From the NCBI GenBank assembly GCA_949825065.1, contig OX463863.1, forward strand, positions 15,918,345 to 15,982,344: a DNA stretch of 64,000 bases, read 5' to 3'. Position numbers and translations under genes: made by a program. Shown one piece after another: positions 1-10,800 of the stretch (position 1 is its first letter; every line of letters begins with the position of its first letter). The notes under the pieces are model-generated. The model was not told the DNA's origin. It saw only the letters and a program-made list of their open reading frames with translations, and made no database searches. Source of the stretch: Odontocerum albicorne (lineage: Eukaryota; Arthropoda; Insecta; Trichoptera; Odontoceridae).

Positions 1-751
1 GCTCCCCTGAAGATGAGGTGAAAGCCTTGAAACCGGTAGGGTTATACCGTTACAAAAAAGTGGAATAAACAGTGTTTGATAAAAATAAATTACAAGAATT
101 TATTTTGTTGTTTGTCATTTTTATTACTGTCAGAAGACAACACAAAAACTTTTGATTCTAAATGCTGAAAAATATCCAGTTCTTCATACTGTGAAAATAA
201 CCCTTAAAATTTCACATACAGTTACAACAATATCAACTTAACATCTGTGACTGATAAAAATAGCTTGTTTTTTAATTCACCTAACGCATTATTTATTAAT
301 TTAGGCCAGATTTCCACCAGACGGCGGTCACACCACGACACTTGTGCGAACAGCACAACCAATATGAATAGTGAACTGAATAATAAATTATCTGTTTCAC
401 AAGAAATGAACAACTCCAATTTCACTTTTGAACATACCATCAGAAGATCTTTGATAAACACAAAAACAATAACGAACGATGAAGATGTCTTGAAAATCAA
501 ATACAATAAGAAAAACTCTAGGACATGTATTAGACATAGGGTTGCCAACTTCCTGAACTGTCAGGGAAGGACACTGGTCAAAATACTGAGAGGTCTGTGC
601 AATAAAAAAAAATCTATCACAGAAATTGCCAAACGCCATTTGTACAGGATAAAGAAAAAATAACACAAAGAAATTAAAATTTGTCATTCATAAAAATCAT
701 AAAACTCATTTTACAAAAAATTAAACCATAGTCAATTCATTTATAAAGACG

Positions 752-960
752 GCCTCCATGGCTTAGTGTAGTAATAGGCCTGTCTCCCAATCTGGAGGAT
801 GCGGGTTCAAATCCCGCTGGAACACAGTTTTTTTTTTATAAAGGATTCCGGTCTGATTTTCACTAAAGTTCACTTTTAACATTTTTCTGGTTGGTTGGAA
901 GAGATTGACACATTGCAATAAGTAATACAATAATAATACAATATATACAAAATTGTACTT
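752..960 (+). mobile_element. tRNA-derived SINE
   Basis: The head (752-823) resembles a tRNA with an A-box-like TGGCTTAGTGTAG and a B box GGTTCAAATCC at 804-814. A body follows (GGATTCCGGTCTGATTTTC, then a CTGGTTGGTTGGAAGAGATTG segment) that matches other copies at 8615 and, inverted, near 20400-20560. The body's GGAAGAGATTG segment is shared with the 3' end of a LINE in this window. The missing acceptor stem and the attached body argue against a functional tRNA gene. Confidence 0.7.
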
Positions 961-1009
961 AATTTGGCTTTTTACCACATTAAAAAAATATTTATCTACT
1001 TTTATATAA

Positions 1010-1115
1010 TATTTATGTCCTCAATAAGATACAGGCAAAAGCCTAGTTTACTGGGGACACAACAAATTAAGGCAACAAACTCAAATTCATTAAAATTGTT
1101 CCTACATTGAATCAC
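1010..1115 (-). mobile_element. LINE 3'-region fragment
   Basis: The stretch AGATACAGGCAAAAGCCTAG and following sequence recurs at 49610-49700 (same orientation) and around 42890-42945. It is a dispersed non-LTR tail fragment with no open frame. Confidence 0.35.
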
Positions 1116-1931
1116 CTGTTGTTTTTTCATAAATTATGTGTATATATAATTTTTGTCATAAATAAAAATAAATCAATATCATCGTAAAATGTTAATTGAA
1201 TATTAAAATAAATCTACAAGTAATTTTTTATTCAATCAGTACGACACCTATTTTTCTCGTCACCCCATTTAATACTTGTTACGCTAAAAATCCATACTGA
1301 ATATGCAGATGTTTCAGGAAAGTTCAAAAGAGCATAAAAGTACAAAAAAAGAACAATTTCCTTCCTTCTTGATCTTAAGGAAAGACACAGGACAAAACAT
1401 CTAAAAAAAAAAAAAGAACTGTCCTTCCCAAAGGAGGATGGTTGGCAACCCTAATTAGGCACTCAGAATGTAAAAAAAAATATGCAGGCAGGCAACCTGC
1501 CAATTCAACGTAAAACACTGTAGGATTTTTTTTATACGAGACCTGCAATCGTGATTATGCTACGATAAACTCATTATTGACCCAGAGGCAACTTGTGAGC
1601 AGCCCGCGGTGTGATCATATAACCGAGGGAATTCAAAGTTATGATTTTTTTATATATTTACATTAAAGACTAGATAATTTTTATCAAACATTTCAATTTA
1701 ATTTTGATTTACTCCATAAATTAATTTACTAGCGACACTTTGTCTCCGTGACAAGCGTTTTTAACTCATATTATGATATATTATTTATAGTTAAGGCATT
1801 AACATTGTGGAGGTTTAAAGACATTGTAATTTGTTTTATCAAACACTGTTTATTCCACTTTATGTAACGGTATAATCCTACCGGTTTCAAGGGGAAATCA
1901 CACTCCCCTGATGGTGACGTAAAACCTTTAA

Positions 1932-2285
1932 TCTGTTCACCGCGTTAAAAATCAAATTCCACGAATCCTGTGCGCGGCACAATTTCGGCGTTTTTTAATT
2001 TCTAAGTTTAAACGCGTATTTTGTTTAGAACCACTGATATTTGATTACAACACCAAGTAAACATGACACATAAGTAATTTTCTGATAGTAAATAATAGTC
2101 ATTACTCTTAAGGAGACTCATTAAATAAAGGAGATAAACTAAACATTACGTAAAATAAACAAAGGAATGCTACGATCAAAGCAATGATTGATTACACTCA
2201 CCCAATCAAATGCATATAGCACTAGTAATGTTTATTTATGTAAGAGAGACTCATCGCAGGACTCGATCCGCGCGACAGGTCGTTA
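1932..2285 (-). mobile_element. TTAA-flanked dispersed repeat (family B)
   Basis: After TTAA at 1928-1931 the sequence begins TCTGTTCACCGCG and continues through a block found in the opposite orientation at 12824-13097 and 41578-41957. All three copies end at a TTAA next to the same CTGTTCACCGCG-like terminus (CATGTACACCGC in the second), consistent with a piggyBac-type target. No coding capacity is seen. Confidence 0.5.
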
Positions 2286-2529
2286 CATGTGACGCAATAG
2301 CTGGAAATATTGAGAAACCAAAAAAATTCCGCGCTCTGTTTATTCAACAATATCTCATAAACTAATTTATTATTTAACAAGGTTTTCAGAGATGTCACTA
2401 GAATAAAGATTATTTAAAATTTTAGTTCCATTTTCATTCCGGTTTTGTGTCATTCTTTTTAAGTATTTGTGATTTGAAAATTGGATTGTCGTCAGATCAC
2501 AGGCGTTTGTGCTTCCCGTGGGGAACACG

Positions 2530-3105
2530 TTATATAAAGTGGAGTTAACATTGTTTGATAAAACAAATTACAAATCATATTCCAATGCTTTCCTGACATT
2601 TTATGTTATGTGCGCCCTAATTGGTCCTTCCTATATTCGCAGCCACTAACGCATAGTATATCCTAGTTCTATCCAGAAAAACTTATTATCTCGCTTTATC
2701 TTATTATTTCATATGGGGCCCTCATATATGTGCACCACACTTGATGAAAGGTTCGTAACTCAGTTCTCCAAGTAGATAATTGTTTTTCAACCATGTAACT
2801 TTCAATTAAGACTTTGTAACTCACCTGTTAAACCTTTGATGCATGTGTACGTATGGCTGCACAAATGTTGTACTTGCACAAAGACAATAAGCCTTATAAG
2901 GTGAGAATATCTACTGTTTTACATAATTAACGGGGCAGCTAAACAGTTTGAACTTGCCGCGACTATTGTATACAAGCGACAAGTGTAAACTGTTTAGCTG
3001 CCTCGGTTGCATTGTAACCGCCGCAATGAAATTCTAGTTAAATTTAGTAGATAAATACATGCAACTTCCCAGTTTGAACTTGTCACATACACTGCACTCA
3101 CACAT
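2530..3105. other. Non-coding stretch with one long hairpin
   Basis: No gene is visible. A short copy of the composite repeat motif lies at 2520-2575. A hairpin spans 2934-3002: arms 2934-2949 and 2987-3002 are perfect complements, and a further 5-bp ACTTG/CAAGT and 3-bp CGC/GCG pairing continue towards a small loop. Confidence 0.5.
2934..3002. other. 69-nt imperfect hairpin, pre-miRNA-like shape
   Basis: GGCAGCTAAACAGTTT at 2934-2949 pairs perfectly with AAACTGTTTAGCTGCC at 2987-3002. A 2x2 internal loop, five more pairs, a bulge and three more pairs lead to a loop of about 17 nt. The dimensions suit a short pre-miRNA, but a transposon hairpin is equally possible. Confidence 0.25.
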
Positions 3106-3419
3106 GTCTTGACCTCTGCGAGTATGACATGTTCATGCAACATGCAATTCATATGCATGAATATGCAATTCATGAACATGCAATTCATATGCATCCATTC
3201 ATTTCTGATGTCTTCATTCCGCCTTCTTTCATACATTGACACTCCACAAATTTTCCTTAGTGCACTCATCAATATAAATCACACTCTTATTTTTCTTCTA
3301 CCAAGTCCAAGTATCACTTCCATACATCAAGGTGGGCACCAATACACAATTATTTATTGTAATTTTTGCCACTGTTGATATTACGCCGTTGTTGTATAGT
3401 ATTGTATATAACATTAATC

Positions 3420-4370
3420 TGGGAGATCAGTGGAAGGTTATTGTAGGCCAAAGTGATCATGACTTTCTGGCATGAGAAAGCGATGAGAGAGTTCTCCAGT
3501 TTATCATCGTAGACTTGAGATAAGTGAAAGATCATTGTAGATCTGAGAAAGCATTACTCTCAGTCATGAAAAGGTCACCAGAGAGATCTTTAGTTCATCA
3601 TTGTAGACCACCTTCTGTCAAGAGATACCAAACAGAAAGATCTCCAGTTCATCATTGTAGACCTGAATGATCATGACTCTCAGTAAAAATAACCAGAAAG
3701 ATCTTCAGTTCATCATCATAGACCAGAGAGATCTTCAGTTCATCATCGTAGACTACAAAGATCATGACGCTCTGTTAGGAGAAAGCAACCAGAAAGATTT
3801 CCAGTTCACCATCATAGACCTGAGAAATAATCAGTTCATCATCATAGACCATAGAGATCATGATCCATGGTTAGGAGAAAGCAACTAGAGAGATCTCCAG
3901 TTCATCATCACAGATCAAAAAGATCTTCAGTTTATCATCCATACCCAATAGAGATCAAAACCCTCTGTCAGGAGAAAGCAAACAGAGAGATCTCCAGTTC
4001 ATCATCATCGACCAAAGAGATCTCCAGTTCATCATCATAGACCAGAGATATCTTCATTTCATCATCGTAGACCGCAGAGATCAAAATCATCTGTTAGAAG
4101 AAAGCAACCAGAGAAATCTCCAGCTCAACACCATAAACCAGAAAGATATTCAGTTTATGATCATAGACCATAGAGATCAAAACCCTCTGTCGGGAGAAAG
4201 CAACCAAATACGTGTAGATCTTCAGTTTTCATTGCAGACCCGAGAGATCATGACTCTTAGCCATGGTAAAGTGATCAGAGAGATATTCAGTTCATCATCG
4301 TAGACCAAAGAAATCACAACGATTTGTCATGAGAAAACAACCATAGAGATCTCAAGTTCAGAAATTTTCT
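3420..4370. repeat. Degenerate tandem repeat, GAGATCTTCAGTTCATCATC type
   Basis: The phrase GAGATCTCCAGTTCATCATC followed by a TAGACC block and the phrase AGGAGAAAGCAACC recur about every 25-110 bp with many substitutions. The short open frames here are by-products of the repeat. It lies downstream of the last exon of the minus-strand STPR gene. Confidence 0.7.
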
Positions 4371-4421
4371 AGTTCAAAGGTTTTCGTCTATTTGGTACGA
4401 AAAATACCCTAGTTCTGAAAT

Positions 4422-4467
4422 GAGTCGGTGTCACTGACACTTCTTTAAATGTCAGTGACACCGACTC
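4422..4467. other. Perfect 18-bp hairpin
   Basis: GAGTCGGTGTCACTGACA at 4422-4439 is the exact reverse complement of 4450-4467, with a 10-nt loop. No MITE ends or target duplication are obvious. It lies about 250 bp past the stop of the STPR gene on its strand. Confidence 0.6.
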
Positions 4468-4714
4468 TACTTCATTTTAATTACAATTAAGGTAAATTCT
4501 GTCGATACAGTCTTTAATTTTTGGCAATTTATCTATCGGCTACTTTAAAAGTCTCTTTCGATGACCTAACGAAAAAAATATACATACAGTTTTAAATGTC
4601 ATCGACAAAGACACCGTTTCATTTTCCTCGGAATGTTCTTAAAGCATAAAATCTATTCCTTAACACTTCTAAACTATCTTCTTACAATACTCATCTATGT
4701 GAAATGTCTTCACT

Positions 4715-4840
4715 TTAAAAGCTGTTATCTTGATTGAAAAATCCACTGTCCGAAGCGACGACTGTCTCGGCATTGTCATCAAAGTGTTCCTCCGTTTCTT
4801 CCGTGAACGTACCTCGAGTTGGAGGAATCTCGATTTCCAA
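4715..4840 (-). CDS. STPR gene exon 4 (terminal coding exon)
   Basis: A strong acceptor (polypyrimidine run ending TTTTTCAG) precedes 4840. The phase-0 frame reads 41 residues beginning LEIEIPPTRG and ends in TAA at 4717-4715. Its start resembles that of exon 3 (AEIEIAPSE), suggesting the two exons may share an ancestor. Confidence 0.6.
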   Translation of the reverse strand: MEIEIPPTRGTFTEETEEHFDDNAETVVASDSGFFNQDNSF

Positions 4841-7800
4841 CTGAAAAATATAAAAAATAAATTACTCATTTCTTTTTTGAAGTCTGCAGAAAGGAAACAT
4901 GATCGATTTATCCTATCATAGCATACTTCCTTCACCTCCTCCAAATACACGAATCTTCTCACAAAGATTGTTCGTCTTCTAAATCCTTACATTTCTTTCC
5001 TTCAAAATTTCACTGGATGTTAAAACTATATTTTCTCGGATGTGCTTTACAAAAAATATCACAAATTACGTACCCACTGTCATTGTTCTCGTTCACTTAA
5101 AATATTTTTGCAGTTTTCTCGACCTCTTCAGATGATACAGATGGTCACAATTGCCTTACAACCTGAAAATATTAAGAAAGACATACCCATCCATTGTCAT
5201 GGTCCTCGTATTAAGAATGACATACCCATCCATAGTCATGGTCCTCGTTGTGTTAAGAATGACATACCCATCCATTATCATGGTCCTCGTTGTATTAAGA
5301 ATGACATACCCTTCCATTGTCATGGTCCTCGTTGTATTAAGAATGACATACCCATCGATTATCATGGTCCTCATTGTATTAAGAATGACATACCCATCCA
5401 TTGTCATGGTCCTCGTGTTAAGAATGACATACCCATCCATTATCATGGTCCTCATTGTATTAAGAATGACATACCCATCCATTGACATGGTCCTCGTATT
5501 AAGAATGACATACCCATCCATTGTCATGGTCCTCATTGTATTAAGAATGACATACCCATCCATTGTCATGGTCCTCGTGTTAAGAATGACATACCCATCC
5601 ATTATCATGGTCCTCATTGTATTAAGAATGACATACCCATCCATTGTCATGGTCCTCATTGTATTAAGAATGACATACCCATCCATTGTCATGGTCCTCG
5701 TGTTAAGAATGACATACCCATCCATTGACATGGTCCTCGTATTAAGAATGACATACCCATCCATTGTCATGGTCCTCATTGTATTAAGAATGACATACCC
5801 ATCCATTGTCATGGTCCTCGTGTTAAGAATGACATACCCATCCATTATCATGGTCCTCATTGTATTAAGAATGACATACCCATCCATTATCATGGTCCTC
5901 GTTGTATTAATGACATACCCGTCGATTATCATGGTCCTCATTGTATTAAGAATGACATACCCATCCATTATCATGATCCTCGTTGTATTAAGAATGGCAT
6001 ACCCATCCATTGTCATGGTCCTCATTGTATTAAGAATGACATATCCATCCATTATCATGGTCCTCGTTTTATTAAGAATGACATACCCATCGATTATCAT
6101 GGTCCTCATTGTATTAAGAATGACATACCCGTCAATTATCCTCGTTGTAATAAGAATGACATACCCATCCATTATCATGGTCATCGTTGTATTAAGAATG
6201 ACAGACCCATCGATTATCATGGTCCTCGTTGTATTAAGAATAACATACCCATCTATTGTCATGGTCCTGGTTGTATTAAGAATGACACACTCATCGATTA
6301 TCATGGTCCTCATTGTATTAAGAATGACATACCCATCCATTATCATGATCCTCGTTGTATTAAGAATGGCATACCCATCCATTGTCATGGTCCTCATTGT
6401 ATTAAGAATGACATATCCATCCATTATCATGGTCCTCGTTTTATTAAGAATGACATACCCATCGATTATCATGGTCCTCATTGTATTAAGAATGACATAC
6501 CCGTCAATTATCCTCGTTGTAATAAGAATGACATACCCATCCATTATCATGGTCATCGTTGTATTAAGAATGACAGACCCATCGATTATCATGGTCCTCG
6601 TTGTATTAAGAATAACATACCCATCTATTGTCATGGTCCTGGTTGTATTAAGAATGACACACTCATCGATTATCATGGTCCTCATTGTATTAAGAATGAC
6701 ATACCCATTCATTGTCATGGTCCTCATTGTATTAAGAATGAGATACCCATCCATTGTCATGGCCCTCATTATATTAAGAATGACATACCCATCCATTGTC
6801 ATGGCCCTCATTATATTAAGAATGACATACCCATCCATTGTCATTGTCCTAATTTGCTTGAAGTATTTTTGCAGTTTCCTCGACCTCTTCAGATGATACA
6901 GATGGTCGCAATTGCCTTACGATTTGAAAATATTAAGAATGACATACTCATCCATTGTCATGGTCATCGTTGTATTAAGAATGACATACCCATCGATTAT
7001 CATGGTCTTCGTTGTATTAAGAATGGCATACCCATCCATTGTCATGGGTCTCGCTGTATTAAGAATGTAATACCCATCCATTGTCATGGTCCTCGTTGTA
7101 TTAAGAATGACATACCCATCCATTATCATGGTCCTCGTTGTATTAAGAATGACATACCCATCCATTATCATGGTCCTCGTTGTATTAAGAATGACATACC
7201 CATCCATTGTCATGGTCCTAATTCGCTTGAAGTATTTTTTCAGTATCGTCGACCTCTTCAGGAGATGACACAGATAGTCGTAATTGCCTTAGCATGACTT
7301 GTAACCGGAAAGTATTAAGAATGACATACCCATCCATTGTCATGGTCTTTGTTGTATTAAGAATGACATACCCATCCATTATCATGGTCCTCGCTGTATT
7401 AAGAATGATATACCTATCTATTGTCATGGTTCTCATTGTATTAAGAATGAGATACCCATCCATTGTCATGTTCTTCGTTGTATGACATACCCATCCGTTA
7501 TCATGGCCCTCGTTGTATTAAGAATGACACACCCATCCAATGTCATGGTCTTCATTACATTAAGAATGACACACCCATCCATTGTCATGGTCTTCATTAC
7601 ATTAAGAATGACACACCCATCCATTGTCATGGTCTTCATTATATTAAGAATGACATACCCATCCATTGTCATGGTCTTCATTACATTAAGAATGACATAC
7701 CCATCCATTGTCATGGTCTTCATTATATTAAGAATGACATACCCATCCAATGTCATGGTCTTCATTACATTAAGAATGACACACCCATCCATTGTCATGG

Positions 7801-10800
7801 TCTTCATTACATTAAGAATGACACACCCATCCATTGTCATGGTCTTCATTATATTAAGAATGACATACCCATCCATTGTCATGGTCTTCATTACATTAAG
7901 AATGACATACCCATCCATTGTCATGGTCTTCATTATATTAAGAATGACATACCCATCCATTATCATGATCTGCATTCGCTTGAAGTATTTTTTCAATTTC
8001 CTCGATCTCTTCAGGAGATGACACAAATGGTCGTAATTTGGGTTTAGTATATTTTTTTCTCGATTTTTTAAAATTTGTTTTTGACGTGATCTCTGATGGC
8101 GCAATCTCAATTTCTGCCTAAAATAATTAAATTCATTTATTTTATTCGTGCATTATTCACATTTAAATATAAACAATTTAAATAGTTTGGCGAAACTTTG
8201 GCTAAAATAAAAACCCATCATTTTACGGTTATTGAGAAACACTGACTATGACAAAATTGTCTAATTTCTAATATACATTCCATAATGCCGTTTCACTATT
8301 AGGGTAGGCAGAGAAGACACAGTGCCAAATTTTTCTATATCGATACACATAAATTGTCTCTCCCACATTCATACACCTTCTTATAAAACTCCTACGATAT
8401 CTGACTTCTTACTAATCCTTTAAAAAAATCATTTATTTGATCCAGCCATACTTTCCTTGGTCTTGCTCAACCACGCCTCCGTCTTGTCTTTCTCCATTCA
8501 TTCATTCAACATACCCAAACCGCCTCAGCGTGCCCTTCTCCTTCTCCACCTTACTCACCACATCAGCCTTAAGTTCACATCCATCCCTAATCACTTCATT
8601 CCGTATTCTGTCATACGTGGCCTAGTTGGTAAGATGCTTTTCTCTCAACCCGGAGGTCATGGGTCCAATTCCTACTGGAACTCAGATTGTTTACAGTCTG
8701 GTTTACACTTAAGGCCTCATTAACATTTGTCTGGTTGGTTGTAAGATATCTTCCAATCAACCAGACAAAAGTAATTAAAGCAAGTTATATGGTCGCAAAA
8801 AATATTCAAAAGATTATTCATATTTATGAAATTTATGGACATAAACATATTAAAGTAAAAGTGAGATATCATCAATTAACCCTTCCTGTCCTGTAATGTG
8901 TAACTAGTATACATTGCTTCTAAAAACTTTAATATCTCTATAAATATAATAAATACTGGGTTCAGATTTTAGGTATTCCTCCGTAATACATTTACGCATT
9001 GAATGAAAAAATAATATTTATAATAATTAGCACTTATCGGCCACATCAGAGATATTTTGTGAAAATCGGGAATAAATTCACCAATACAATCAAATGTGTG
9101 TGACGTAAGTATATTCATTCTAAAAACCGCTATGAACGAGGAGCGACGCTATTGTGGCGGTCGCCCACTCGGAACACTGTGGGCGCTCATACATACGGTC
9201 AATAACCGACGAAGTGACCTTTGCATTAATCAATCAATCAACAATGGCTCTACAACCCAGGTCGGGTCTTGGCCTCCTTTAAAGCACGCCTCCATGACTG
9301 GCGGTCCTGTGCTGCTGTTCGCCAGTTCTGGATGCCAATGAGCTGCGCATCCCTATTGACACCATCCAGCCATCGAAGCTTCGGCCTTCCTGGCTTTCTT
9401 CGACCCCCCGGTGTGCCATTCAAGAGCCTTCTCGGAATGTCTTCCTCACTCATTCGCTGCACGTGTCCAGCCCACCTGAGTCTCCCAATTAAAATCTCTT
9501 GTGTTATGGTAGGGTCTCCATACAGACCGTACAGCTCCTGATTATACCTGATACGCCATTCTCCGTTATTGCAAATGGGGCCATATATTTTGCGCAGAAT
9601 CTTCCTCTCAAATGTCCCTAGAGCCCTCATGTCCACTCTACTTAGAGTCCAACATTCTGAGCCATAGGTGAGCACAGGTCGGATGAGTGTTTTATAAAGT
9701 AGAGTTTTGGTTTTTCTAGAGAGATGTCGTGATTTCATGTACCTCTGCAGTCCAAAATAGCATCGGTTTGCAGCTATTAATCTTCGATTTATTTCAGTGG
9801 AAACATCGTTCTTACTTGTCACCATGGTACCGAGATACACAAATTCAGAAACGGTTTGGAAGGTAAAGTTGTCTATTTGTAGACTTATTGGGTTTTGGCG
9901 TCCATTTACGGGCATATATTTTGTTTTGGTCTCATTGACTACCAAGCCTAGGTTTTTTGCTGATGCTGCTAGTGCTCGGAAGGCATTTATAAGTTCATGT
10001 TCCGACCTCGCTATGATGTCAATGTCATCTGCATAAGCCAGGAGCTGCACAGATTTACTGAATATATGGCCTGTTGTTTGTATGCCGCTATCCCTAATGG
10101 CCTTTTCCAAAGCCATATTAAACAGCGTACACGCCAAAGCATCTCCTTGTCTAAGTCCATTAAATGTTTTAAGAGGTTCAGACAGATCCTTTTGCACTCT
10201 GACACGGCACTCAACGTTGGACATTGTAAGCCTGACTAGGTTAATGAGTTTGACAGGAATATTAAATTCAGCCATAGCTTCATAGAGTTTTGTCCTATTG
10301 ACCGTGTCGTAGGCAGCCTTAAAGTCTATGAAGAGGTGGTATGTATCAATGTTGAACTCTACAGTCTTTTCCAATATATGTCTAAGTGAAAATATTTGAT
10401 CTATTGTTGACCTTCCCCTACGAAATCCAGTTTGGTATTTTCCAATTATGCATTCGGAGTATTTCTGCAATCTATTACAAAGAATGTTTGAGAGTATTTT
10501 ATATGCTATATTTAAAAGGGTGATACCCCTATAATTGGAGCAACTCATGGGGTCTCCTTTTTTGAGCAGGGGACATATTATACCACAATTCCACTCATTT
10601 GGTAGTATTTCGTAGCGCCAGATGTCACAGATGATTTTGTGGATATGATTGTGGAGAGCCTCGCCACCATGCTTGAACACCTCAGCGGGTAGATTATCAC
10701 ATCCAGGTGCTTTGTTATTATGGAGATTCTTTATGGCAATTGAAATCTCAGCCAAGGTTGGGGATGGCTCATTATCATCAACATCAGTGGTGTCGTATTC

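Larger units (their letters stand above)
537..1453. mobile_element. Non-autonomous hAT-like element
   Basis: The two ends are inverted copies starting TAGGGTTGCCAAC and ending GTTGGCAACCCTA. They are flanked by near-identical octamers, ATTAGACA at 529-536 and ATTAGGCA at 1454-1461, matching the 8-bp target duplications of hAT transposons. No transposase is visible. A tRNA-derived SINE and a LINE tail fragment sit inside it. Confidence 0.5.
1..1920. mobile_element. Composite element bounded by inverted repeats
   Basis: Positions 25-95 recur in inverted orientation at about 1826-1892: both read inwards from the outside through GAAACCGGTAGG, a TATACCGTTAC block, a GTGGAATAAACAGTG block and a TTTGATAAAA tail. 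The interior holds a hAT-like element and a SINE. A further inverted dimer of the same motif lies at 52588-52745 and a partial copy near 2520-2575. This may be a DNA element with about 70-bp ends or a pair of inverted Penelope-type terminal repeats. The left boundary may extend beyond the window. Confidence 0.5.

Noticed and set aside
247..663. 138-residue plus-strand frame
   Set aside because: It crosses the left boundary of the hAT-like element at 537, has no recognised domain and no supporting signals.
752..823. Functional tRNA gene
   Set aside because: No pairing acceptor stem, and it is attached to a body repeated elsewhere; it is a SINE head.
5151..6896. Open frames of 581 (plus) and 562 (minus) residues
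   Set aside because: They result from a 42-bp unit (a multiple of three) without stops in those frames; the peptides are pure repeats with no domain.
5181..7940. CRISPR array
   Set aside because: Units are contiguous variants of one another with no unique spacers, and the genome is eukaryotic.
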